Below are positions 42,897 through 52,100 of a stretch of DNA of 64,000 nucleotides, piece by piece. Both the position numbers and the translations under genes were made by a program. Under the pieces are notes generated by a model that saw only the letters and a list, made by a program, of their open reading frames with translations, was not told the origin of the DNA and made no database searches. The stretch is from JAGVPT01 sp963827085. GTDB taxonomy: Bacteria; Bacteroidota; Ignavibacteria; UBA10030; UBA8401. The DNA lies in the NCBI GenBank assembly GCA_963827085.1, contig CAWGZY010000003.1, positions 248,001 through 312,000 of the forward strand, in the 5' to 3' direction. Position 1 is the first letter of the stretch. Each line of letters starts with the position of its first letter.

Positions 42897-42927
42897 TCCA
42901 GGATCGGCTCGAAAAGCTGATCCTGGA
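42897..42927 (+). terminator. Terminator hairpin after the His-rich protein gene
   Basis: TCCAGGATC (42897-42905) pairs with GATCCTGGA (42919-42927), with an inner GGCT/AGCT-type stem and AAAA loop, followed by TTTTG. A second hairpin (GTCTTACCG/CGGTAAGAC) lies at 42953-42978 toward the convergent MFS gene. Confidence 0.65.
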
Positions 42928-43004
42928 TTTTGCCCGACATGACGGTCTTACCGCATTCACGGTAAGACACGACGTCAGTACTGTGCCATCGGAATTCTGC
43001 AAAC

Positions 43005-44255
43005 TCAATTCCTCTTTTTCGAAAGCTGAATCGTAAAGAGACCCTTCGATTTTGTATACACCCATGTAACAATACCGAGTGTCATCAGTCCGCCGAAGAG
43101 GGCAGACGGAACAGTCCCCATGAGTTTTGCGGCAAGGCCGGACTCGAATCCCCCCAGCTCGTTCGAAGCGGCGAGAAATATCCCATTCACCGCCATCACC
43201 CTTCCCCGCAAATCGTCGGGCGTCAGCGTCTGAAGCAGAGTATGGCGAATAACGACGCTTACGCTGTCGAACGCTCCGCTGAAGAATAGCATCACGACGG
43301 ACAAAATCATCCACGGCGAAACGGCAAAGGCCACGATACAAATGCCGAATCCGGTAATGGCTGCCAACAAGTTGCGCCACGGATGTTCCATCGCAGAAAC
43401 TCTGGCAAGCACCATGAGCGTCAGCACCGCGCCAAGCGACGGAGCCCCGCGCAAAATGCCGAGACCTTCCGGACCGACGTGAAGAATATCCTGCGCATAA
43501 ATTGGAAGAATCGCCATCACTCCGCCAAACATCACCGAAAACAAATCGAGCGAAATGGAATACAAAATCACCTTGGTCTTGTAGACGAAGCCGATCCCTT
43601 CTCTGATGCTATCAACCAGATTGATTTTTTGTTTCACCTCCGGCAGAGGCCTGTCGCCGATTTTTGAATACAAATAGAAGGCGACGACAACGAGAACGAC
43701 AACGACAACAAGCGTATTGGAAAACCCGAACCATGCATACGAAAATCCGGAGATCACCGGTCCGATGACAGCCCCTATTTGCCATGCCGAACTGCTCCAC
43801 GTTGCGGCGTTTTCATAATGTTCAAACGGAACGAGAAATCCGCGGAGCGAGGTCGCCGTGGGAGACTGGAACGCCCTGCAGAGACCGATGACAAAGATCG
43901 TTGCGTAAATGGTGAGCAGCAGCACTGCCGGAGCGAGAGAGTTTTGTTTTCGCGAAATGAACTGGAGAATTGTCGAACAGAGCGCGATGCAGGCGACGCT
44001 CCATAAAAGAATTTTTCGTTTGCTGTGACGGTCCGCAATGTGTCCTCCAAACAGCGAAAACGAAATGAATGGAACTGCCTCCACAAGTCCGATCAATCCT
44101 AACGCGAGCGGGTCGTGCGTAATTCTATAGAGCTCGTAGCCGATCGCGACTTCCTGCATCATCAATGCAATCGTGAGCAGGAACGACGAAAGGACAAGGT
44201 TGCGAAATTCGCTAAAGCGTAATGCTGCGTATGGATCGTGGTGTCGGTCTTTCAT
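43005..44255 (-). CDS. MFS transporter, EntS-like (MFS_3)
   Basis: 416 residues with about twelve transmembrane helices. FREFRNLVLSSFL-like start (RFSEFRNLVLSSFLLTIAL), the loop GGHIADRHSKRKILLW (MFS motif A) and a second-half DDLRGRVMAVNGIFLAASNE are typical of the MFS_3 exporter group that includes EntS. It probably exports a small molecule by proton antiport. No biosynthetic genes are near, so the substrate is unknown. Confidence 0.88.
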   Translation of the reverse strand: MKDRHHDPYAALRFSEFRNLVLSSFLLTIALMMQEVAIGYELYRITHDPLALGLIGLVEAVPFISFSLFGGHIADRHSKRKILLWSVACIALCSTILQFISRKQNSLAPAVLLLTIYATIFVIGLCRAFQSPTATSLRGFLVPFEHYENAATWSSSAWQIGAVIGPVISGFSYAWFGFSNTLVVVVVLVVVAFYLYSKIGDRPLPEVKQKINLVDSIREGIGFVYKTKVILYSISLDLFSVMFGGVMAILPIYAQDILHVGPEGLGILRGAPSLGAVLTLMVLARVSAMEHPWRNLLAAITGFGICIVAFAVSPWMILSVVMLFFSGAFDSVSVVIRHTLLQTLTPDDLRGRVMAVNGIFLAASNELGGFESGLAAKLMGTVPSALFGGLMTLGIVTWVYTKSKGLFTIQLSKKRN

Positions 44256-44348
44256 GTCCTCAATGCGTCAAATCACTATTGATAAAACGGGTAAAGCCTC
44301 GATGAAAGCGGCGGAAAGAATTTCATCCGAGTAGAAGTATCTATGCCT

Positions 44349-45704
44349 TCAGTTCTTCGCTTTTTCGAGAAGGGAGACAAATTCAGCGACGTCAAGTTTC
44401 ACCCCATGAGCCGATTGTTCAACCGCTCCATCTTGTGATTTTGCGACTCCCTGCGACTTGCCGGCAATCGAGCCGATTGTTCTGTTCGAATCCTTGTCGA
44501 TGAGCGTCACTGTGAAAACGGATGAGACGCTGTACAGTGTCCCGTCGCCCCCCTCGACCGTTGCCGGCGATGTACTTTGAAATCCCACCCTCAACATGAA
44601 CCGGGACATGTCCACAATATGATACCCTGCGTGTGTCGCTGCATCGACAACAACGGAACGAAGGGCGTCATTCACTTTGGAAGATCGCACGTCAATCTTC
44701 ACGCTGAATGCCACATCCGCATCGAGCAAAACACAGTCAAATTCTACCGAGGAAGAATTCAGGCTTGAAGAAAATTCCTTGCCTAATAACGGCAGCGATA
44801 AGCGGGCACGAAGCCGCTTCCCGATGTTTCCTTTCGCCTTCAGTGAACATGAGGCCGTCCCCTTCGCGTCTGTGATTGCTTCCCCAAACTGCTCTCCGGA
44901 TGAATTCAAGAACACGATAGCGGCGCCGGCAACAGGAACAGAATTTTCACCGTCATTCGCAGTGGCCTGCACGATGAACGGTTCCGGAAAGTTTTCTCCT
45001 ATCTTCCCTTTCTGCTTGTCTCCTCCGCGCTTTTCAATGCGGACACTGGAAAGGGCATTGCGTATACTGGATGCTAATGCCGACGGACCCAGGGACGCCT
45101 CCGTGCGAAATGGCACACTTGCGAGCACGTCGTGGAGAGCGAGCTTCGGGAGGAGTTCCATCGCATCCGACCGAGCTTCGACGAGACTCTGAACTCCTTC
45201 AGTGATCTTTCCCCGGCGAAGAAAATCTTTCGAGGTACGCTGAAGATCCTTCGCATGATTCCATCCCTCCGTCAACTCTGCGGTCATTGCTGCGGAAAAT
45301 TTTTCCTTGTTTAACGCAGCCAACGCATACGTCGTGTTCGTCGACGTATCAAAGGCCGTCTCCACTATGACCGCACCCGTGAGTTCCTCTTCGACTACTG
45401 AGGCCGATTTGATTTTAAAATCCGCATACGATTCCTGGTTCGGGTTGATTCCGTACACTTGCTGAATGTTCTTAATTTCCATCTGCACTTTCATCCGCAC
45501 TTGCGTTGCAATATCCGATTGTGCGAGGCGTTTCGCGGTTTCGTTCCCTTTCTCACCCGTTCCCTGTCCGACCCCCAGAATGAATTCACGGAAAGGATAG
45601 GTCGGATGTTGATGGGAAAGAGCCCACGGCGGCGCTTGCGAGAATGCCGGAACGGCTGCCGCAAGAGCAATAAAACCGATGCTAAGTGAAAGACAAAATT
45701 TCAC
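44349..45704 (-). CDS. Exported LPP20-like protein
   Basis: 451 residues. A signal peptide ends AFSQAPPWA. The segment FILGVGQGTGEKGNETAKR then AQSDIATQVRMKV resembles the LPP20 lipoprotein domain (GxG...A...AR...L). The middle has an Ig-like beta domain (VPVAGAAIVFLNSSGEQFG) and the C-terminal part resembles a second LPP20-like alpha/beta unit. No lipobox Cys is present. Envelope protein of unknown role. Confidence 0.65.
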   Translation of the reverse strand: MKFCLSLSIGFIALAAAVPAFSQAPPWALSHQHPTYPFREFILGVGQGTGEKGNETAKRLAQSDIATQVRMKVQMEIKNIQQVYGINPNQESYADFKIKSASVVEEELTGAVIVETAFDTSTNTTYALAALNKEKFSAAMTAELTEGWNHAKDLQRTSKDFLRRGKITEGVQSLVEARSDAMELLPKLALHDVLASVPFRTEASLGPSALASSIRNALSSVRIEKRGGDKQKGKIGENFPEPFIVQATANDGENSVPVAGAAIVFLNSSGEQFGEAITDAKGTASCSLKAKGNIGKRLRARLSLPLLGKEFSSSLNSSSVEFDCVLLDADVAFSVKIDVRSSKVNDALRSVVVDAATHAGYHIVDMSRFMLRVGFQSTSPATVEGGDGTLYSVSSVFTVTLIDKDSNRTIGSIAGKSQGVAKSQDGAVEQSAHGVKLDVAEFVSLLEKAKN

Positions 45705-45820
45705 TCTGATTAGTTTCCTGTTGTGTATGAAAAAGTGCAGGGATGCGCAACGACTGTACCGTTGTTCGCGTGCAAAGGAATTGGAACTGCAGGGTACACG
45801 GCGTATTCAGCAATAGCAGG

Positions 45821-46033
45821 GTGATGAAAAAGTCCATGAAGCTTGCCACTCCCAAAGTTCGCGAAGCGATCCCGTTGGGAGATGCCGTTGGCAGAAGACA
45901 CAACGTCACTAAGAAATTTCAAAAACTATTGTCGCCAATATCATCAACGGTTGAGATAGCGATTTGCTTAAAATTATTTCGTGTCTTCGCGACTTAGTGG
46001 CTCATAAAAGTGTTTTTCAGCAACTTGCTAGGG
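45821..46033. repeat. Dispersed repeat family B, copy in the 45.7-46.2 kb gap
   Basis: GTGATGAAAAAGTCC, GCTTGCCACTCCC, TTCGCGAAGCGATCCCGTT and GGGAGATGCC, then TTCGCGACTTAGTGGCTCAT and TTTTTCAGCAA. The ends are imperfect inverted repeats. The internal stem CTCCCAA/TTGGGAG is intact here. It lies in a 481-base gap with no credible gene. Confidence 0.75.
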
Positions 46034-46185
46034 GCGACTTTGAAGTAACGGTAAACGATAATCAATTGTTCGGCAGCGTTCCAATGGGAGACGGAGTAAA
46101 AGAAAATGCCGAAGTCCTCAACGCCGGATCGATCAAAAAATTACATGCGAGGTATACATCAGAAACCGTACTAACGCCGCATCGC

Positions 46186-47004
46186 TTACGGTGCAGTGGT
46201 AAAAGAAAACGAATACGGCGACGGTTGTGCATTTCCATTGACATCTTTTATCGAAGTGCCGATCGTAACCGTATACTTTGTTTCAGACGCCAGCATGGAA
46301 CCCGAGGGGAGCGACCAGGACAATCCCCACGTGCCATAATAGATGCTTGCATTCCCTCCGACCGGAGGAGTGAGAGTAAATGAAGATTTGGCGGTTGTCG
46401 TGTCTATCACGGAATTGAAACGAACGGTGATGTACGGATTTGACCGTGAGACAGCCGTATCATTGTTAAACGGGTATGTGTCGGTTACACGAAAAGACGG
46501 CTCGGGCGTAAATAAAAAATAGGCCGCCGCGCCAAAAAGATCTCCATAAATATCCATCGCGGTAGAATCGATGGTTATTGTGTAAGCCTGTCCTACTTTG
46601 AAGTACGAGTTATATACCTGATAGCCCGCCGGAAAACGGGAGTTAATAACCGGGTCTAACACGTAGGTCAACCAAAAGGGGGTTGGGGTGAGGGGAAACG
46701 CGAATGTTGTCCCCTCTATTGGATATGCGGCAGACGTATCGATGAAAACGCCCTGGTTGACCGGCGATATAGTTACACCATGGATAACAGAGCGTGTATC
46801 CATGAGCGTACTAAACCGGATTCTCACGACATTACCCGGTTCCATAATGTTAGGACCGACTGCGCCGGGATACGGGTCAGTCCACACGACAGATGGAGCA
46901 ATGCCGGTGCCAGTGGTAGTGCTGCTTGTGGGAGCGATGCCCTGGCTGGAATCGCATCCGGCAAGAAAGACAACGATGAGTAGAGAGAAACCAAACCACC
47001 GCAT
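46186..47004 (-). CDS. Lipoprotein with two bacterial Ig-like (Big_5) domains
   Basis: 272 residues. FLAGC gives the lipidated Cys near residue 17. Two Ig-like units follow: one starting VVWTDPYPGAVGPN with VVRIRFSTLMDTRSV, the other FRVTDTYPFNNDTAVSRSN with ITVRFNSVIDTTTAKSSF and YTVTIGTSIKDVNGNAQ. This is the Big_5 (SbsA Ig-like) pattern. Probably a surface- or periplasm-facing structural lipoprotein. Confidence 0.82.
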   Translation of the reverse strand: MRWFGFSLLIVVFLAGCDSSQGIAPTSSTTTGTGIAPSVVWTDPYPGAVGPNIMEPGNVVRIRFSTLMDTRSVIHGVTISPVNQGVFIDTSAAYPIEGTTFAFPLTPTPFWLTYVLDPVINSRFPAGYQVYNSYFKVGQAYTITIDSTAMDIYGDLFGAAAYFLFTPEPSFRVTDTYPFNNDTAVSRSNPYITVRFNSVIDTTTAKSSFTLTPPVGGNASIYYGTWGLSWSLPSGSMLASETKYTVTIGTSIKDVNGNAQPSPYSFSFTTAP

Positions 47005-47287
47005 ACATACCTCCTATAAAATTCGACGCACTCAGTGAAGAACAACGCAGAATCATCCCTCCACACTATCTGTTCTTCACTATATTATCAGCAGCCATCC
47101 CACAAGATCACCAAACCCATCTGTATCGTCAAGTCCGACACCCGATATGCTCCAAGGTTTAAGCCGAGCAGCTCACATCAACGCAAAGCAAATAATGCCG
47201 GGTCATTGAGTAAGCGGACAAGCAGTGCGCGACAGTAGAGCTTTTGGGGTGGCGAAAATTCTTGGAGGATGGGAACATAGCACATTG

Positions 47288-47320
47288 TGGACGCTGTCCC
47301 GCTGGAAGCGGGACGACCTA
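47288..47320 (-). other. Degraded tRNA-Val 3' remnant with T arm replaced by a palindrome
   Basis: On the minus strand this reads TAGGTCGT, then GTCCCGCT-TCC-AGCGGGAC in place of the T arm, then AGCGTCCACA, the tRNA-Val acceptor 3' end. It follows the intact GIY-YIG gene. An ATG comes two bases after it, but the sequence beyond no longer resembles a nuclease. Confidence 0.8.
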
Positions 47321-47325
47321 CCCCG

Positions 47326-47589
47326 TCATTCTTGTGGAATGACGGGGACGCTCTGAACCAACTTCTCGATATAACGACGGCTTTTCCTTTTCTTAATCTC
47401 TATTTCTCGATCGATCGCTTCAGCTTTTCGTTCGAACTCTTCTTCATAAACTACTTTCCATGGTCTGCCTCGCCGCGTGTACGTCGAACGGCCTGCATTA
47501 TGGTCATCAATACGCTTTTCGATATTTTCCGTCCGGCCAACGTAATATCTATCAAGTCGTTCACTGTAAAGAATGTACACGTAATGCAT
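47326..47589 (-). CDS. GIY-YIG nuclease family protein (intact copy)
   Basis: 87 residues. YVYILYSERLDRYYVGRTEN is the GIY-YIG motif, followed by R and H/E-type catalytic positions in IEKRIDDHNAG and the EIEIKKRKSRRYIEKL helix. It is the small UvrC/URI-type nuclease domain. The ATG lies two bases after a tRNA-Val 3' half. Its 3' end (GTTGGTTCAGAGCG, encoding LVQS) is identical to part of the tRNA-Val D arm, and the stop codon falls inside the palindrome CCCCGTCATTC...GAATGACGGGG (47321-47347). No ribosome-binding site is visible. Confidence 0.88.
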   Translation of the reverse strand: MHYVYILYSERLDRYYVGRTENIEKRIDDHNAGRSTYTRRGRPWKVVYEEEFERKAEAIDREIEIKKRKSRRYIEKLVQSVPVIPQE

Positions 47590-47591
47590 TG

Positions 47592-47648
47592 TGGACGCTG
47601 TAGGGCTCGAACCTACGACCTTCCCGTCTTGCCTATAGGCAAGACGGG
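47592..47648 (-). other. tRNA-Val 3' half preceded by a 26-base palindrome
   Basis: 47592-47620 is identical to the variable loop, T arm and acceptor 3' side of tRNA-Val (47802-47830). Upstream, at 47623-47648, is a perfect 26-base palindrome with arms CCCGTCTTGCC, located where the anticodon arm should be. Further upstream (47650-47664) is CGCTCTGAACCAACT, the complement of the tRNA-Val D arm. So D arm, palindrome and T arm follow in tRNA order, but the 5' acceptor strand is missing. Confidence 0.88.
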
Positions 47649-47649
47649 A

Positions 47650-47799
47650 CGCTCTGAACCAACTTCTCGATATAACGACGGCTTTTCCTTTTCTTAATCC
47701 CTATTTCTCGATCGATCGCTTCAGCTTTTCGATATTTTCCGTCCGGCCAACGTAATATCTATCAAGTCGTTCACTGTAAAGAATGTACACGTAATGCAT
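47650..47799 (-). pseudogene. GIY-YIG nuclease gene, deleted copy
   Basis: The copy starts ATG two bases after the complete tRNA-Val and reads MHYVYILYSERLDRYYVG as in the intact copy. A 91-base deletion between two CGAAAAGC words then shifts the frame, ending IEKLKRSIEK. The remaining 3' part matches the intact gene almost perfectly, with one difference (GGG for GAG). Confidence 0.88.
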
Positions 47800-47801
47800 T
47801 G

Positions 47802-47876
47802 TGGACGCTGTAGGGCTCGAACCTACGACCTATGCCTTGTAAGGGCATCGCTCTGAACCAACTGAGCTAAGCGTCC
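47802..47876 (-). tRNA. tRNA-Val (TAC)
   Basis: Acceptor GGACGCT pairs with AGCGTCC, discriminator A. D arm GCTC...GAGC, anticodon arm ATGCC-CTTACAA-GGCAT (anticodon TAC) and T arm GTAGG-TTCGAGC-CCTAC are all intact. CCA is not encoded; ACA follows. Two tandem nuclease/partial-tRNA units are attached to its 3' side. Confidence 0.95.
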
Positions 47877-47905
47877 AGTTTTTATCTTGATGGATTCTCC
47901 AGCGA

Positions 47906-47933
47906 AGTCCCCTTGGGACTGAGCTAAGCGTCC
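47906..47933 (-). other. Orphan tRNA-Val 5' fragment joined to a palindrome
   Basis: 47918-47933 matches the first 16 bases of tRNA-Val (GGACGCTTAGCTCAGT). It then runs into AGTCCC-AAG-GGGACT (47906-47920 on the minus strand), a palindrome that overlaps the break. The rest of the tRNA is missing. Confidence 0.8.
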
Positions 47934-47942
47934 AAATTTTAG

Positions 47943-48014
<72 letters not shown>

Positions 48015-48173
48015 AATTTTGCTATTGTAAATAAAGGGTATTTTATCTATTTCTATATCGTGCAATAAATGTGCAATAAAAATGCTCATACCATCAGACA
48101 ATTGAACCATTCTACTGACAAATGTACGTGAAAAAAGATCAAATACAATACTTATCGACGCGCTCTCGCACTG

Positions 48174-48746
48174 CTATCTCTTTCTACCTTGAGCGACGAT
48201 TTCAGTAACGGATGGAGTTCTGTTCCTTGTCTTGTACGCCTCCAGTTCTGTTTTCGAAAAGAAAATGATTTTTCCACCTGGCTTGTATTTCGCGAGAGCT
48301 CCTTTGCTTGAGAGTTTGTACAAATATGTTATTGTTATACCAAGAAACTCCGCCGCTTGCACTGCAGTCAACAAGTCGTCGGCTGTTGGTTGTGGCGGAC
48401 CAGATTGTCGTTTCCCTGCCGTTTTTCTGGCTCCAGTAGAATGCCGTAACCGTTCAAAACCGAAATCAGCTCGCAATCTTTCAATCTCTTGCTCAAGATT
48501 CTTTTTTGCTTTGAATGCTTCTTCCCAATGTGATCTCCAAGTTGAATCTATATTCGATCTCTCCTCAGTCTTTGCAATCTTTATGTATACCATTTCGAGC
48601 CACTGCTCGCAAATGTCGAACCACAGGCCCGCCAAGGCGTGGTCGTTTGAATCAGCGACAGCTCGCCTTAACGATTCAAAATTGTCGGGATGATACTTGA
48701 TCCCCGAGGTCTTTATTCGTTTCAGTTTGAGTCCGATTGAATCCAT
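48174..48746 (-). CDS. Excisionase-family helix-turn-helix protein
   Basis: 190 residues. The N-terminal 120 residues are helical and charged and unassigned. The C-terminus has LLTAVQAAEFLGITITYLYKL and SSKGALAKYKPGGKIIFFSK followed by TELEAYK, the HTH_17/excisionase winged-helix used by mobile elements. It probably binds DNA at an element end or regulates transcription. It lies 160 bases beyond tRNA-Gly and marks the left side of the 48-61 kb accessory block. No integrase is adjacent. Confidence 0.8.
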   Translation of the reverse strand: MDSIGLKLKRIKTSGIKYHPDNFESLRRAVADSNDHALAGLWFDICEQWLEMVYIKIAKTEERSNIDSTWRSHWEEAFKAKKNLEQEIERLRADFGFERLRHSTGARKTAGKRQSGPPQPTADDLLTAVQAAEFLGITITYLYKLSSKGALAKYKPGGKIIFFSKTELEAYKTRNRTPSVTEIVAQGRKR

Positions 48747-49091
48747 ATATTCCGTTCGTTATTGATACCCCACTCCCCCGGTCTCGGTATTGAGGCGTAT
48801 TCATTTTCCCATGAAGCCCTCCGTCTTGCACCAGCACTGCTTGCCGAAGATGTGGGTCCTCCTTTCCCCCTGCAAAAACGGTTCCTAATTTTTGGTGGGG
48901 AAATTTTTTCTGAAGGCCTTTGGCGTCTTATCATTGCTGTTATAGTTCAGACAGGGCGCTTATGATGTTCGCAATCCTTTACCCCACCGCTCAAGTATTA
49001 GACGGTGTCGGTGCGTAAACTGTGTTAAATGTATGCGAATCGATCCGCAATTGCAATCATTGCATCGGCTGCCTTGGTTCGTTCTTGTAAA
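48747..49091. other. Intergenic region, no gene seen
   Basis: Overlapping short frames on both strands (up to 70 codons) have no ribosome-binding site, no recognisable domain and no consistent codon use. I see nothing firm here apart from the terminator at its left-strand end. Confidence 0.5.
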
Positions 49092-49126
49092 TAAAAAATC
49101 CCCGAAACATCATCTGATTCGGGGAT
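49092..49126 (-). terminator. Intrinsic terminator of the large T9SS protein gene
   Basis: ATCCCCGAA (49098-49106) and TTCGGGGAT (49118-49126) form a 9-base stem; on the minus strand it is followed by TTTTTTA. It lies 28 bases after the gene's stop codon. Confidence 0.88.
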
Positions 49127-49153
49127 CGTTTTGAGCGACTAACGAAAGAGTGA

Positions 49154-52100
49154 TTACTTAATCAACATCATCTTCTTTACGTCTACAAAGTCGCTTGCAT
49201 GGATCGAATAAAAATAGACGCCGCTTGCAAGATGCGACGCGTCGAACTGTACCGAATACTTGCCGGTGGATTTGTATTCGTCTAACAATGTTTTCACCTC
49301 ACGACCTAGCGCATCGTAGATTTTCAGTGTCACAAGACCGTCCTTCGGAATCTGATAATTGATCGTGGTAGACGGGTTGAATGGATTCGGATAGTTCTGG
49401 TCAAGGGCGTAGCTCGTTGGAACGTCCAATTCTCCCAACGTCAATTCGTTCAGCGAAGCTTTTGCAAGACCTGCCGTCGGATTCACCGTGGCATAGCCCT
49501 TCATCAGACCAGTCTTCACGCTGTCCAGATTCGTGGTGTACGTAATCCTCACCACCACTGTCCTCGACCCGACGCCCCTCGTGTTTAATATGCAGGGAAC
49601 GACGCTTGAGGCAGCGGCATTCGATGATTTCATCGTGGTATTCCTTATCGTTCCGATTACCGCATTAGTTGCATTGTCTACCAGTTCCACTTTGTAAGCG
49701 GCGTATCCGCTTGTCCCAAGCACCTGGGCCGCAACGGTGGAATCAGCAAATCCTGAATATTCGGTAAAAGAGAAGTTTGAATTGCTATTGATGGCAAAAG
49801 GCTTGGTCACAAATACCTTGTTGACGTTTCCGAGAATTCCATAGTCAGTGCTGTCGGGTGCATCGACAAAATCGATTGAGTTCCCGTCAACAACGAGGTC
49901 TTCAAAGAAGTACGAAAGCCCTAACGCCCCCCTTTTAAGTGATATTCCTCTTATATAGAACTCCTGATTGGAATTTTCCTTACTGAGACCTCCAGCATTC
50001 AAGCTTTGCGAAGTATTAAAGTAGTAGGGAAGGCTAAATGGAGAGTATGACGATACATACATACTTGAGCTGGAAGGCCCATTACTCAACTGAATATCTT
50101 GCCCCGTAGTGTTCAGAGTAACAAAGTTGTAGAAGGCACTCCCGAGTGCAGCTCTGTTATACCAATTTGAACTAGGATAATTCATACTGTAAGCAACATA
50201 GTAATTGGATGTATTACCTGCCGAATTCGCAGAAACCGATCTTACGGCAGCGCCGCCAAATGAAAATGCTGAATGAGTTGACGGATTGGTCCCCACAGCA
50301 TTCACATTATAATACGTTCCGTGGCCGTCGATGTCGCCTGTCCACCAGACCATTGCATTTGTATCGGTAAGTGCGATAACTGATGGACGAACGTTTAATA
50401 CATAGGAACTCTGTTTAGTAATGTTATCAAATAGAGATAAATCTGGCGTATACTGCCATATAGATATTGGATTCAAAAATTCTATTAATGCACACCAATT
50501 GATATGACTCGTCGTGCTGTTTACATACTCTTCCCACGCAAGATGATAAGCAAGGTCATACCCCCAGGAATTAGGAGTAGCGCCGTAATTGCAAGAGATC
50601 GAAGCGTAGATTGAGTTAGCGTCCGTTCCAATAACATGATTGGGAGAACCACCGTATATTGTGTAGACATTATTGCTCAACTGACCGTACTCATAATTAA
50701 TTCCGGCAGTGTCCGTTTGATAAGTATTCTTTCTTTCCCATGTTGCAAGGAAATCACCGCTAGCATCACCCCACACTATGTTTGGGTTAGCATTTGTGGT
50801 GGAATACGCGTCTTTCGGTTCGGAAAAAAGCGTTTGTGTCATATTGATGGTATTATAATTGCTCAAATGTTGAAAAAAATTCATCAACTGAAGAGTGAAG
50901 GTGCTGCCGCTTACGCCACCCTGTGCGCCTTGCTGTTGAAAAACGATGACCACACCGTAGCCGTCCTGATTTATTAGAGTGTTATCAACCGCGATGGATG
51001 GACACTTGCCACCATTAGTGCCATCTAAGGGTTGCCCGTTGTTCATAAGGCTCCATGTAGTGCCTTGATTGGTGCTGGTTTCGTACCACACGTGCGACAC
51101 TCCGGCCATAGAGCTGGTATAAACTTGATGTAATACTCCATCGGTTGTTTCTACGACTTTCTTCACGCTGTTGTCCGTGAAAGCGGAGGCATCGTTGGAG
51201 AGATGGATGCCTTTGTAATTGGCGGTAACACTTCCACCGCTGCTTGTAAACACAACCGGCGTAGTTGCGCTCGTCGGCTGCGACACTGATGCGCTTGACG
51301 TTGTCCAGTTCTGGAAAATAGAGGAAAAGTTCTGACCATTGATAGTGAGCGATTGCGGTGATGGCGCATTGATTGAATAATAAGGTGGAGTCCAGTATGG
51401 TGGACCACTCTGATACAAGAATACTCCTTTGTAGGTATAGCCTTGATCAAATTGAGTAGTAAGATCTGGTGTAAACGGAGCAGACCGGGTGATAGGTGGT
51501 GCGCTAATCCCCTGATTGCGTAGATTATTATACTTTGAGTCGGGATAATTAATATACCACGGATCGGCGAACTGAACGGTAGGACTAGTGAGGTTGCCTC
51601 CCTCTAGAAGATTAACATGAACGGATGGCCCACTTACGATTGGCTCTAACTGCGATGTCACACTATTGGGAAAACCCGCTCCCACAGTGAACTCGTGTTG
51701 GTTCAATACATCGGGCTCGACTGCGCTACCTTCGTACCATTCATTGTATTTTTCATTGTTATACGTGTGGGGGTTGAAGACAATGCTCTGAGTACCAAGA
51801 AAAGCGGCTATGCCCGCACCTAGCGGTACCGGGGTACCAACGTTGATCGAGGCAAAGCTAGGCCCTCCTTCCCAATATCCTACGGTTCCTCCGGTTGAAA
51901 CGCTCGTGCTGAAATTTTGATAAACTTTCACGTTTATCGCTAGCTGGTAGACAATATGCAAGGTTAAGTGTAGTTCGCAATCACTGCGCAATTCACCGTA
52001 ACCTCCTCCATAAGGGCTATCTCCCCCGAAACAAACATACCCTTGTTGCAATGAGTTCTGAACATCGCTAACAACGTTGACGTTCCGGACTGTGTCCCCA

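Noticed and set aside
45964..46383. A 139-codon plus-strand frame
   Set aside because: It begins inside a dispersed repeat and ends antisense to the Ig-like lipoprotein gene. A short stretch looks protein-like but has no start signal.
48762..48965. A 67-codon plus-strand frame and an overlapping 70-codon minus-strand frame
   Set aside because: They occupy the same DNA, neither has a ribosome-binding site, and neither resembles a known protein.
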